A stretch of DNA of 22,500 bases, taken from contig UGGS01000002.1 in the NCBI GenBank assembly GCA_900450595.1, positions 1,057,501 to 1,080,000 on the forward strand. The letters run 5' to 3'. Shown here in pieces: positions 16,055 through 22,500 of the stretch. Position 1 is the stretch's first letter. Each line of letters opens with the position of its first letter. The translations under genes and the position numbers were made by a program. Below the pieces are notes generated by a model that saw only the letters and a program-made list of their open reading frames with translations, was not told where the DNA came from and searched no databases. The stretch is from [Flavobacterium] thermophilum. Lineage in GTDB: Bacteria; Bacillota; Bacilli; Bacillales; Anoxybacillaceae.

Positions 16055-17986
16055 ATGATCATTTTGCAAGTGAATGGACTCACGAAATATTTTGGCGCTG
16101 ACCTTATTTTATCGAATATAAAACTAGAAATACAGTCCCGCGCCCGCATTGCTCTTGTCGGCCGCAACGGCGCAGGCAAATCGACGCTGCTGAAGATCAT
16201 CGCCGGCGAACTTTCTTCCGACAGCGGTGAAATCATCAAGCCAAGCCATATCAAAATCGGCTATTTGGCGCAAAACAGCGGGCTCGACTCGTCACGCTCC
16301 ATTTGGGACGAGATGCTGGACGTATTCGCGCCGCTCCGGGCGATCGAAGCGCAGCTGGCAGAGCTCGGCGCCCAGCTTGGCGACCCTGATCTGCTCGCCG
16401 ATCCGGCCCGCTACGAAAAAATGCTTCAAGCGTATGACAACCTGCAAGAGCAATACAAAGAACAAGGGGGCTATCAGTATGAAGCCGACATCCGCTCTGT
16501 TTTGCACGGGCTGCAATTTTCGTCATACGATTACCAAACAACGCCCGTTTCCTCGCTAAGCGGCGGACAGCGGACGCGGCTCGCCCTTGGAAAACTGCTG
16601 TTGGCCAAGCCGGACTTGCTCATTTTAGACGAGCCGACGAACCATTTGGACCTCGATACGCTCACATGGCTCGAGCAATATTTACAGGCATACCCCGGCG
16701 CCGTTCTGCTCGTTTCCCATGACCGCTACTTTTTGGACAAAGTCGTCACCGAAGTGTACGAGCTGTCCAACGCGACGCTTAAGCGGTATAGCGGCAATTA
16801 CAGCCGCTATTTGGAGCTTCGGGCCGAGCAATACGAACAAGAGCTAAAACGATACGAAAAGCAACAGGAGGAAATCGCCCGCCTCGAAGACTTCATCCGG
16901 CGCAACATCGCCCGCGCCTCGACAACGAAACGGGCGCAAAGCCGGCGAAAGCAGCTCGAAAAAATGGAGCGGCTTGAACGCCCGGCCGGAGATGAAAAAT
17001 CAGCTTCTTTTTCTTTTGCGATTGAGCGGCCGAGCGGCCATGAGGTGCTCACCGCAGAGCAATTGACCGCCGGCTATCGCGAAGGCGCACCGGTCATCCG
17101 CCAAATCAGCTTTCGCATCACACGGGGGGAGAGTGTCGCCTTGGTCGGACCAAACGGCATCGGCAAGTCGACATTGTTGAAGACGATCGCCGGAAAGCTC
17201 CCAGTCCAATCCGGAAAGCTCCGGTACGGTGCAAATGTGAAAATCGGCTATTACGACCAAAACCAGGCGGAACTGTCGACAAACAAACGAGTGCTCGACG
17301 AGTTGTGGGACGCCTACCCGGACAAAACCGAAAAAGAAATTCGCACCGTGCTCGGCAACTTTTTGTTTTCCGGCGACGACGTCTTAAAACCGGTTTCCGC
17401 CTTAAGCGGCGGAGAGAAAGCACGCCTGGCGCTCGCCAAACTCATGCTGCAAAAAGCCAACGTTCTCTTGTTGGATGAACCGACCAACCATCTCGACCTT
17501 GACAGCAAAGAGATGCTCGAGCAGGCGCTTGTCGACTATCCGGGAACGATCTTGTTCGTCTCCCACGACCGCTATTTCATTAATCGCATCGCGACAAAGC
17601 TGTTTGAACTCTCGGGCGATGGGCTTGTCGAATATTTAGGAGACTATGACTATTACGTGGCGAAAAAAGAAGAAATGCGCGAATTGGCGCGCCTGGACTC
17701 CCACCCGCCCGCATCACCGGACAGCGGCGAAACAGCCAAATCCACATACGAGCAAGAAAAAGAGGAAAAAAGACGACAGCGCCAACGGCAGCGCCGTCTG
17801 GAAGAGATCGAAGCCGAGATCGCCGCACTGGAAGCACAAATCGCTGAAACCGAGCAGCAGCTGTGCGACCCGTCTGTATACGGCGATTATGAAACCGTGC
17901 AGCAGCTCACGCAAGAAAACGAAAAGCGGAAACAGCAGCTTGAAACGTTATTGGCCGAGTGGGAACAGCTCTACGCCTCGTTTTGA
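16055..17986 (+). CDS. ydiF: ABC-F family ATPase YdiF
   Basis: The 643-residue soluble protein has two ABC ATPase domains and no membrane segments, so it is an ABC-F translation factor and not a transporter. Domain 1 has GRNGAGKS (36-43), LSGGQ (168-172) and ILDEPTNHLD (190-199). The linker of about 250-315 is rich in Lys/Arg/Glu, as in the P-site tRNA interaction motif. Domain 2 has GPNGIGKS (365-372), LSGGE (450-454) and LLDEPTNHLD. A charged C-terminal coiled coil covers about 565-640. ABC-F proteins act at the ribosome, relieving stalls or protecting from antibiotics; this chromosomal copy is likely housekeeping. The ATG at 16055 follows GAGGTG; a GTG at 16046 lies inside that site and was rejected. 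Length equals that of B. subtilis YdiF within one residue or so. Confidence 0.94.
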   Translation: MIILQVNGLTKYFGADLILSNIKLEIQSRARIALVGRNGAGKSTLLKIIAGELSSDSGEIIKPSHIKIGYLAQNSGLDSSRSIWDEMLDVFAPLRAIEAQLAELGAQLGDPDLLADPARYEKMLQAYDNLQEQYKEQGGYQYEADIRSVLHGLQFSSYDYQTTPVSSLSGGQRTRLALGKLLLAKPDLLILDEPTNHLDLDTLTWLEQYLQAYPGAVLLVSHDRYFLDKVVTEVYELSNATLKRYSGNYSRYLELRAEQYEQELKRYEKQQEEIARLEDFIRRNIARASTTKRAQSRRKQLEKMERLERPAGDEKSASFSFAIERPSGHEVLTAEQLTAGYREGAPVIRQISFRITRGESVALVGPNGIGKSTLLKTIAGKLPVQSGKLRYGANVKIGYYDQNQAELSTNKRVLDELWDAYPDKTEKEIRTVLGNFLFSGDDVLKPVSALSGGEKARLALAKLMLQKANVLLLDEPTNHLDLDSKEMLEQALVDYPGTILFVSHDRYFINRIATKLFELSGDGLVEYLGDYDYYVAKKEEMRELARLDSHPPASPDSGETAKSTYEQEKEEKRRQRQRQRRLEEIEAEIAALEAQIAETEQQLCDPSVYGDYETVQQLTQENEKRKQQLETLLAEWEQLYASF

Positions 17987-18144
17987 GCCAATCCGCTGCC
18001 AGGGAACGCCAACACGGGCATCTAGCGGCTTCATGTGCACTGCTCGTGCGCATCACCGCGCCAGGCCGATCACAGGCCAACTCGTTTAGCAGCCTTTTGC
18101 CTTGTTCATGAAAGCTGCTTCTTAGGTGAAGGACGATGACTGAC

Positions 18145-18182
18145 AAGAGGGTGTCCCCAAAGGATTGGAACACCCTCTTTCG
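18145..18182 (+). terminator. Rho-independent terminator downstream of ydiF
   Basis: AAGAGGGTGT (18145-18154) pairs with ACACCCTCTT (18170-18179), and a CC/GG pair may extend the stem; a short T run follows. It lies about 160 bp after the ydiF stop codon. It is nearly symmetric and could also stop minus-strand transcription. Confidence 0.72.
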
Positions 18183-18270
18183 TTGCATATATATGCTTGC
18201 TGTTTCTGCCGCACTAGACGTGCGCCTATCTTGAAGGCAGGCGACCTTTTAGGTCAGCCCCGTTTTTGTG

Positions 18271-18461
18271 TTAATCACATTATCCACAAAGAAATCCACA
18301 CTTTTCTGTGCAAAACAGAAGTTATTCACCGACTTTTCCACATTATCCACAACCAATCCCTTTCCTCTATGAAAAAATGATTGTGTATTGCACTCCTCGC
18401 CGTTATCATGTTTTTTTTACTTTTCCACATTGTCCACAACCTATGGATAAAAATATGCACA
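18271..18461. promoter_or_regulatory. DnaA-box cluster
   Basis: About ten sites match TTATNCACA with at most one mismatch. Perfect boxes are at 18280-18288 and 18343-18351. Single-mismatch boxes on the plus strand are at 18271-18279, 18322-18330, 18334-18342, 18421-18429, 18430-18438 and 18453-18461; on the minus strand at 18307-18315 and 18442-18450. Three pairs abut without a gap (18271/18280, 18334/18343, 18421/18430). A 23-bp segment around the second pair (18332-18354) recurs at 18419-18441 with one mismatch. DnaA should bind here. No dnaA, dnaN or other origin genes are nearby, so a DnaA-titrating or regulatory site is more likely than an origin. As I recall, B. subtilis has non-oriC DnaA-box clusters, one of them near gcp (tsaD). 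Confidence 0.88.
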
Positions 18462-18498
18462 ACAAGTCCCCACCCGACGGCCATTCCGCTTGCCAAAC

Positions 18499-18538
18499 AA
18501 AAAAGAGCAGACCGCCTGCCCTAAGCGATCCGCTCTTT
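18499..18538 (-). terminator. Terminator of the tsaE-tsaB-rimI-tsaD operon
   Basis: On the minus strand AAAGAGC (18532-18538) pairs with GCTCTTT (18502-18508), extended inward by about five more pairs with two mismatches, and is followed by a T run (complement of 18499-18504). It lies about 200 nt after the tsaD stop. Confidence 0.75.
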
Positions 18539-18587
18539 AAAAGGATTTTTAACTTGAGAAAAGTGCGTTTTGGGCCGGTTTTTCATG

Positions 18588-18741
18588 AAATCCCCAACCT
18601 CCTAGAAGGCCGGTGACAAACTGCTGTCACGAGCAAATCAACGGCATTTCGCCAAAAAAGAAGGCTGATTCCACAGTTTTTCTCTAATTGAGAAACAAGT
18701 GGAGCTAGCAGTATTTTGTACTAAATCACCGACCTTCTAGA
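18588..18741. repeat. Small element bounded by direct and inverted repeats at the tsaD 3' end
   Basis: CTAGAAGGCCGGTG (18602-18615) and CACCGACCTTCTAG (18727-18740) are 14-bp inverted repeats with one mismatch. In addition 18588-18606 and 18723-18741 are 19-bp direct repeats with three mismatches, both ending in CTAGA. Inside are two small hairpins: GTGACA/TGTCAC (18613-18630) and TTTCTC/GAGAAA (18679-18695). The right repeat contains the tsaD stop codon (18737-18739). It resembles a miniature transposable element or the scar of one, but it carries no gene and I could not identify a family. Confidence 0.45.
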
Positions 18742-19750
18742 CAAGCGGCAAGCTTGGATTGGCGTTGAGCGCCAAATCAGCCCGCTTTCCTTGTTGATAT
18801 AACACAGTTCCCGCAACGGCAATCATCGCCGCATTATCAGTGCATAGCGATAACGGTGGGATGACAAGCTCCACATCGGGAAGCTCTTTCATTTTCTCCT
18901 GCAGTGCAGCCCGAAGCCCGCGGTTGGCCGCCACCCCACCGGCGAGCAGCACTTGTCGTACGCCGTATTCTTTGGCGGCCTGCACCGTTTTCGTCACCAG
19001 CACATCGACGACGCTGGCCTGAAAGCTCGCGGCCATCTGTCTCGGATCGATCTCCTCGCCGCGCTGCTTCGCGTTGTGGAGCGCATTGAGAACCGCTGAT
19101 TTTAAGCCGCTGAAGCTGAAATCATACGAACCTTCCTCAAGCCACGCTCGCGGCAAATCAATCACGGGCTCGCCCTCATGAGCCAACCGGTCGATGTGCG
19201 GTCCTCCTGGGTACGGAAGGCCTAAAGCCCGCGCCACCTTGTCATACGCCTCACCAGCAGCGTCGTCGCGCGTCTCGCCAATGACTTGAAACGCCCCGTG
19301 GCCTTCCATGTAAACAAGCTCCGTATGCCCGCCGGAAACGACAAGCGCCAACAGCGGAAATTTCATCTCCGCCACGAGCTGGTTGGCGTAAATATGACCA
19401 GCAATATGATGCACCCCGACAAGCGGCAACCCATGGGCAAACGCGAGCGCCTTTGCGGCGTTCACCCCGACAAGGAGCGCCCCAACCAACCCCGGTCCGG
19501 CCGTCACCGCAATGGCATCAAGATCGGAAAACGATACGCCAGCCTGCCGCATCGCTTCCTCCATGACGAGTGTAATTTGTTCGACATGATGGCGCGAGGC
19601 AATTTCCGGCACAACACCGCCAAACCGCCGATGGCTTTCCATTTGCGACGCCACAACATTCGATAAAATCTCTTTTCCGTTTTTCACCACGGCCGCCGCT
19701 GTTTCATCGCAGCTCGTTTCAATACCTAGTACATGCACGTTTTCATTCAT
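18737..19750 (-). CDS. tsaD: tRNA N6-adenosine threonylcarbamoyltransferase TsaD
   Basis: The 337-residue enzyme (formerly Gcp, YdiE) transfers the threonylcarbamoyl group to A37 of ANN-decoding tRNAs, making t6A, with TsaB and TsaE. It is an ASKHA-fold protein with [13 protein letters not shown] at the N-terminus, the metal-binding HHIAGH (114-119), VVSGGHTEL, and the C-terminal [11 protein letters not shown] carrying the last metal ligand. The ATG at 19750 overlaps the rimI stop codon (ATGA) and has GGGTGA 7 nt upstream; a GTG at 19765 is a possible but weaker start. It is the last gene of a coupled operon. Its stop codon lies in the repeat of the adjoining element. Confidence 0.97.
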   Translation of the reverse strand: MNENVHVLGIETSCDETAAAVVKNGKEILSNVVASQMESHRRFGGVVPEIASRHHVEQITLVMEEAMRQAGVSFSDLDAIAVTAGPGLVGALLVGVNAAKALAFAHGLPLVGVHHIAGHIYANQLVAEMKFPLLALVVSGGHTELVYMEGHGAFQVIGETRDDAAGEAYDKVARALGLPYPGGPHIDRLAHEGEPVIDLPRAWLEEGSYDFSFSGLKSAVLNALHNAKQRGEEIDPRQMAASFQASVVDVLVTKTVQAAKEYGVRQVLLAGGVAANRGLRAALQEKMKELPDVELVIPPLSLCTDNAAMIAVAGTVLYQQGKRADLALNANPSLPLV

Positions 19751-20199
19751 GTCAGTTTCACCCACATCACTAGCGCATCTTCAAAATTGTCCGGATAATA
19801 CCGTTTGCGGATGCCGCCATTGCGAAACCCAAGCTTTCGGTACAACGACTGGGCGACATGGTTCGAGACGCGCACTTCCAGCGTCATCGTCGCCGCCCCA
19901 TGCTGCTTGGCTGTTTCCATAAGGCGGCGCATAAGCGCTTCGCCGAGTTTTTGTCCGCGAAACTGTGGCAGCACAGCGACATTCGTCACATGCGCTTCAT
20001 CAATCACGAGCCACATCCCCGCATACCCGATGATCCGTCCGCGGCGCACCATGACAATATATTTCGCGTAACGATTGTACATCAGTTCATTATAAAAAGA
20101 TTCCCGGCTCCACGGCGCGGTAAACGACGCCTGTTCGACTTGCACGACCTCATCGATATCATGAATGGTCATCGGCCGGAATTGCACATCGATCCCCAT
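19747..20199 (-). CDS. rimI: Ribosomal-protein-alanine N-acetyltransferase RimI
   Basis: The 150-residue GNAT enzyme is named for acetylation of the N-terminal alanine of ribosomal protein S18. It begins [20 protein letters not shown] and has the acetyl-CoA loop [11 protein letters not shown] followed by [18 protein letters not shown], a classic RimI ending. The ATG at 20199 follows AAAAGGGGACGGGG. Upstream in-frame starts would add a basic, non-conserved extension and were rejected. It overlaps the end of tsaB by 41 bp and the start of tsaD by 4 bp. RimI genes are commonly embedded in tsa operons, though a direct role in t6A is not established. Confidence 0.93.
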   Translation of the reverse strand: MGIDVQFRPMTIHDIDEVVQVEQASFTAPWSRESFYNELMYNRYAKYIVMVRRGRIIGYAGMWLVIDEAHVTNVAVLPQFRGQKLGEALMRRLMETAKQHGAATMTLEVRVSNHVAQSLYRKLGFRNGGIRKRYYPDNFEDALVMWVKLT

Positions 20200-20899
20200 C
20201 GTCCCCGTCCCCTTTTTGTTTCGCAAGCCATTTCGCTTCCGCTTCCGCAAGACGGATGTAATTCGGCACAAACGTATGCGGATTCTCATGTTGTTTCTCT
20301 TTTCCGAGCATGATGAGCTCACTTGGCCGCGGCAATGTCAACGGCGGCGGCGTCATGAAAAACCGCCCGCCCAAGCGGCTCCGAAACAGCTCACTATATA
20401 CCGGCGCATCGGCCCCGATGAACAATACATCCTCTCCCCGTCTGCGTAAATGATCGGCCCACTCGTCCGCCGCCACAATCCGGTCCGCTTCGAGGCATCG
20501 GAGCGCGCCGTCCTCGTACCGGTACAACCCGGTGTAAATTTGTCCGCGCCGCGCGTCAAACAGCGGGACGAGCAAACCGGGGAAATACCGGCCGTTAGCG
20601 GCGAGCACCTCTAAACTCGAGACGCCGGCTATCGGAATGCCGAGCGACCAAGCGAGCGTTTTCGCAATGGTGACACCGATCCGCACCCCGGTATAAGATC
20701 CAGGGCCTTTCGCAACAACAACTAAATCAAGCTCATTGGGCGCCATTCCGCACTGCCGAAGCAGCGACTCAATGGCCGGCATCGCCCGGACAGAATGATC
20801 TCTTTTGACACTCGTAACGAATTCCCCTTTAATAACATCCCCATCCGCCACAGCAATGCCTAGCGGCATATTCGATGTATCAATCCCTAATATTTTCAT
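20159..20899 (-). CDS. tsaB: t6A synthesis protein TsaB
   Basis: The 246-residue protein is the inactive paralogue of TsaD that scaffolds the TsaB-TsaD-TsaE complex. It starts MKILGIDTSNMPLGIAVA and has VVAKGPGSYTGVRIGVTIAK, SSLEVLAANG and FDARRGQIYTGLY, matching B. subtilis YdiC, and it lacks the TsaD metal-binding histidines as expected. The ATG at 20899 overlaps the tsaE stop (ATGA) and has AAGGAGA about 10 nt upstream. Compared with YdiC, the C-terminus extends about 17 residues past the conserved RLAEAEAKW, reading into the rimI gene. Confidence 0.95.
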   Translation of the reverse strand: MKILGIDTSNMPLGIAVADGDVIKGEFVTSVKRDHSVRAMPAIESLLRQCGMAPNELDLVVVAKGPGSYTGVRIGVTIAKTLAWSLGIPIAGVSSLEVLAANGRYFPGLLVPLFDARRGQIYTGLYRYEDGALRCLEADRIVAADEWADHLRRRGEDVLFIGADAPVYSELFRSRLGGRFFMTPPPLTLPRPSELIMLGKEKQHENPHTFVPNYIRLAEAEAKWLAKQKGDGDDGDRCAIPADDHS

Positions 20900-21354
20900 G
20901 ACGCAAAAATCTCCTTGCATAGCTGTTCATAGCGCCACCCTGACGGCTCAAAGACAAGTCTCCGTTCATCGCCGCCATGGCGAAACAAAGAAACGGTCAG
21001 CCGCTCCTCAGGCAGCTGCCCCGCAATCAAATGGGCCCACTCGACAACCGCAACACCATCACCGTTAAAATATTCATCAAATCCGAGATCCTCCCATTCG
21101 TCTTCAAGCCGATACACATCCATATGATAAAGCGGCAGCCGCCCATCATACTGCTTGATAATCGTGAAAGTCGGGCTGTTGACGTTTTGTACAATGCCCA
21201 GCCCCTCGGCAATCCCTTTCGTAAACGTTGTTTTTCCCGCACCTAAATCTCCCTCTAACGCGATGACCATCCCCGGCTGAAGCCGTTCTCCGAGCCGGCG
21301 TGCAACCGCCTTCGTCTCTTCCGGAGAATGCACGGTAAGTTCAAACTGCTTCAT
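20896..21354 (-). CDS. tsaE: t6A synthesis ATPase TsaE
   Basis: The 152-residue P-loop ATPase (formerly YdiB/YjeE) drives turnover of the TsaB-TsaD complex in t6A synthesis. Walker A is GDLGAGKTT (35-43); NSPTFTIIKQY and HMDVYRLED are family hallmarks, and VVEWAHLI contains the Walker B-like end. The ATG at 21354 follows AAGGTGG at about 6 nt. It is the first gene of tsaE-tsaB-rimI-tsaD, all joined by overlapping start and stop codons, downstream of the rRNA operon terminator. Confidence 0.96.
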   Translation of the reverse strand: MKQFELTVHSPEETKAVARRLGERLQPGMVIALEGDLGAGKTTFTKGIAEGLGIVQNVNSPTFTIIKQYDGRLPLYHMDVYRLEDEWEDLGFDEYFNGDGVAVVEWAHLIAGQLPEERLTVSLFRHGGDERRLVFEPSGWRYEQLCKEIFAS

Positions 21355-21372
21355 GGTGTTCCACCTTATTCC

Positions 21373-21407
21373 ATTTTATCATCTTTGCTTCCGCTTTTGA
21401 AATTTTA
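21373..21407 (-). promoter_or_regulatory. Candidate promoter(s) of the tsaE operon
   Basis: Two -10 elements occur on the minus strand: TAAAAT at 21402-21407, and TGA-TAAAAT at 21373-21378 (extended -10), the latter with TTTCAA (21397-21402) 18 bp upstream. The -35 matches are weak for both. The leader would be roughly 10-45 nt. Confidence 0.4.
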
Positions 21408-21455
21408 CCATAAGGAACGGCAACGTTGCCACTGCCGGCGCCAAAAAAACAGCCA

Positions 21456-21510
21456 TACAAAACAAAAGGACTGCCCTGCTAAGGCCATATTGAGCCTCCC
21501 GGGCAGTCCT
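21456..21510 (-). terminator. Rho-independent terminator of the rRNA operon
   Basis: On the minus strand AGGACTGCCC (21501-21510) pairs with GGGCAGTCCT (21467-21476), with an inner AGGC/GCCT stem, and is followed by TTTGTTTTG. It is about 70 nt past the 5S gene and separates the rRNA operon from tsaE. Confidence 0.88.
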
Positions 21511-21580
21511 GAGATCAAACTCGCAAAACAAAAAGAAAAAAGGGAATTAGGCGTGTTGCTACTCCCTGGTGAATAAGATT

Positions 21581-21697
<117 letters not shown>

Positions 21698-21723
21698 CAA
21701 GCGATTCAGTTTCGACATCATTT

Positions 21724-21751
21724 ATTATACTTAAAAAATAAATGTTGTCAA
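21724..21751 (-). promoter_or_regulatory. Consensus sigma-A promoter between 23S and 5S
   Basis: On the minus strand a perfect TTGACA (21746-21751), a 16-bp AT-rich spacer and a perfect TATAAT (21724-21729) lie in the 23S-5S spacer. Transcription would begin about 20 nt upstream of mature 5S. A 7-bp hairpin (GAAGGAA/TTCCTTC, 21752-21770) stands just before the -35. Whether it is active is not known. Confidence 0.6.
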
Positions 21752-21802
21752 GAAGGAAAGTCATTCCTTCAAAACTAGATAACCGTCGGAAGAAGCCGCT
21801 TA

Positions 21803-22500
<698 letters not shown>

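Larger units (their letters stand above)
17987..18736. other. 750-bp intergenic region between ydiF and tsaD
   Basis: No credible protein gene is visible. The region holds, in order: about 155 bp with no recognisable signal, the ydiF terminator (18145-18182), a 12-bp palindrome GCATATATATGC (18185-18196), a small hairpin GACCT-TTT-AGGTC (18243-18255), the DnaA-box cluster (18271-18461), the tsaD-side terminator (18499-18538) and a repeat-bounded element (18588-18741). Confidence 0.75.

Noticed and set aside
18185..18196. Perfect palindrome GCATATATATGC as an operator
   Set aside because: It is a short alternating AT sequence after a terminator with no promoter nearby, so chance is a fair explanation.
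18271..18461. Replication origin
   Set aside because: There is no dnaA, dnaN, rnpA or similar neighbour and no clear unwinding region; the gene context matches a known non-origin locus near rRNA and groESL.
18308..18616. 102-codon plus-strand frame with repeated FPHYPQP and FPHCPQP
   Set aside because: The repeat is simply the translation of the duplicated DnaA-box doublets; there is no ribosome binding site or family resemblance.

Overview
The window looks like core chromosome of a Geobacillus-type thermophilic Bacillaceae. The 5S and 23S rRNA sequences, the moderately high G+C coding DNA, the strong AAGGAGG-type ribosome binding sites and the gene order all fit. That order (guaA/pbuG, a MoxR-DUF58-transglutaminase set, groES-groEL, ydiL-ydiK, tatC-tatA-rex-moaC, ydiF, tsaD-rimI-tsaB-tsaE) parallels the B. 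subtilis ydi/yea/yeb region. I did not find a defence island, prophage, CRISPR array or intact transposon.

Layout from left to right. 1-313: 5' part of a GNAT acetyltransferase (minus). 392-3804: two purine genes, pbuG and guaA (both minus), each behind its own sigma-A promoter and its own guanine-class riboswitch, with differently built expression platforms. 3801-8094: a tightly packed operon for a MoxR AAA+ ATPase, a DUF58 protein and a membrane-bound transglutaminase (minus). 8223-8579: a small membrane protein (plus). 8714-10084: fumC (minus). 10204-about 10473: a lipoprotein-like gene with no stop of its own, running into the groEL terminator. 10525-12649: groES-groEL under a promoter with a perfect CIRCE operator (minus). 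12899-13809: ydiL-ydiK (plus). 13874-15959: moaC-rex-tatA-tatC (minus). 16055-17986: the ABC-F protein YdiF (plus). 17987-18736: a 750-bp gap with a DnaA-box cluster, terminators and a small repeat-bounded element. 18737-21354: tsaE-tsaB-rimI-tsaD (minus). 21581-22500: the 3' end of an rRNA operon (5S and partial 23S, minus).

How the genes fit together. GuaA makes GMP and PbuG imports guanine and hypoxanthine; both are sensed through guanine riboswitches. GroES/GroEL are controlled by HrcA at CIRCE. TsaE, TsaB and TsaD form the t6A tRNA-modification machinery, with RimI encoded between them. MoaC (molybdenum cofactor), Rex (NADH/NAD+ sensor) and TatA/TatC (export of folded, often cofactor-bearing proteins) share one transcription unit. 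Most genes, including rRNA, groESL and guaA, lie on the minus strand, so the replication fork probably enters from the right; this is inferred from strand bias.

The most interesting non-coding signals are the DnaA-box cluster built of three abutting box doublets (18271-18461), a consensus sigma-A promoter inside the rRNA operon between 23S and 5S (21724-21751), the overlap-based attenuator of guaA (3611-3743), a terminator-like hairpin between the divergent groES and ydiL promoters, and a repeat-bounded element that supplies the tsaD stop codon.
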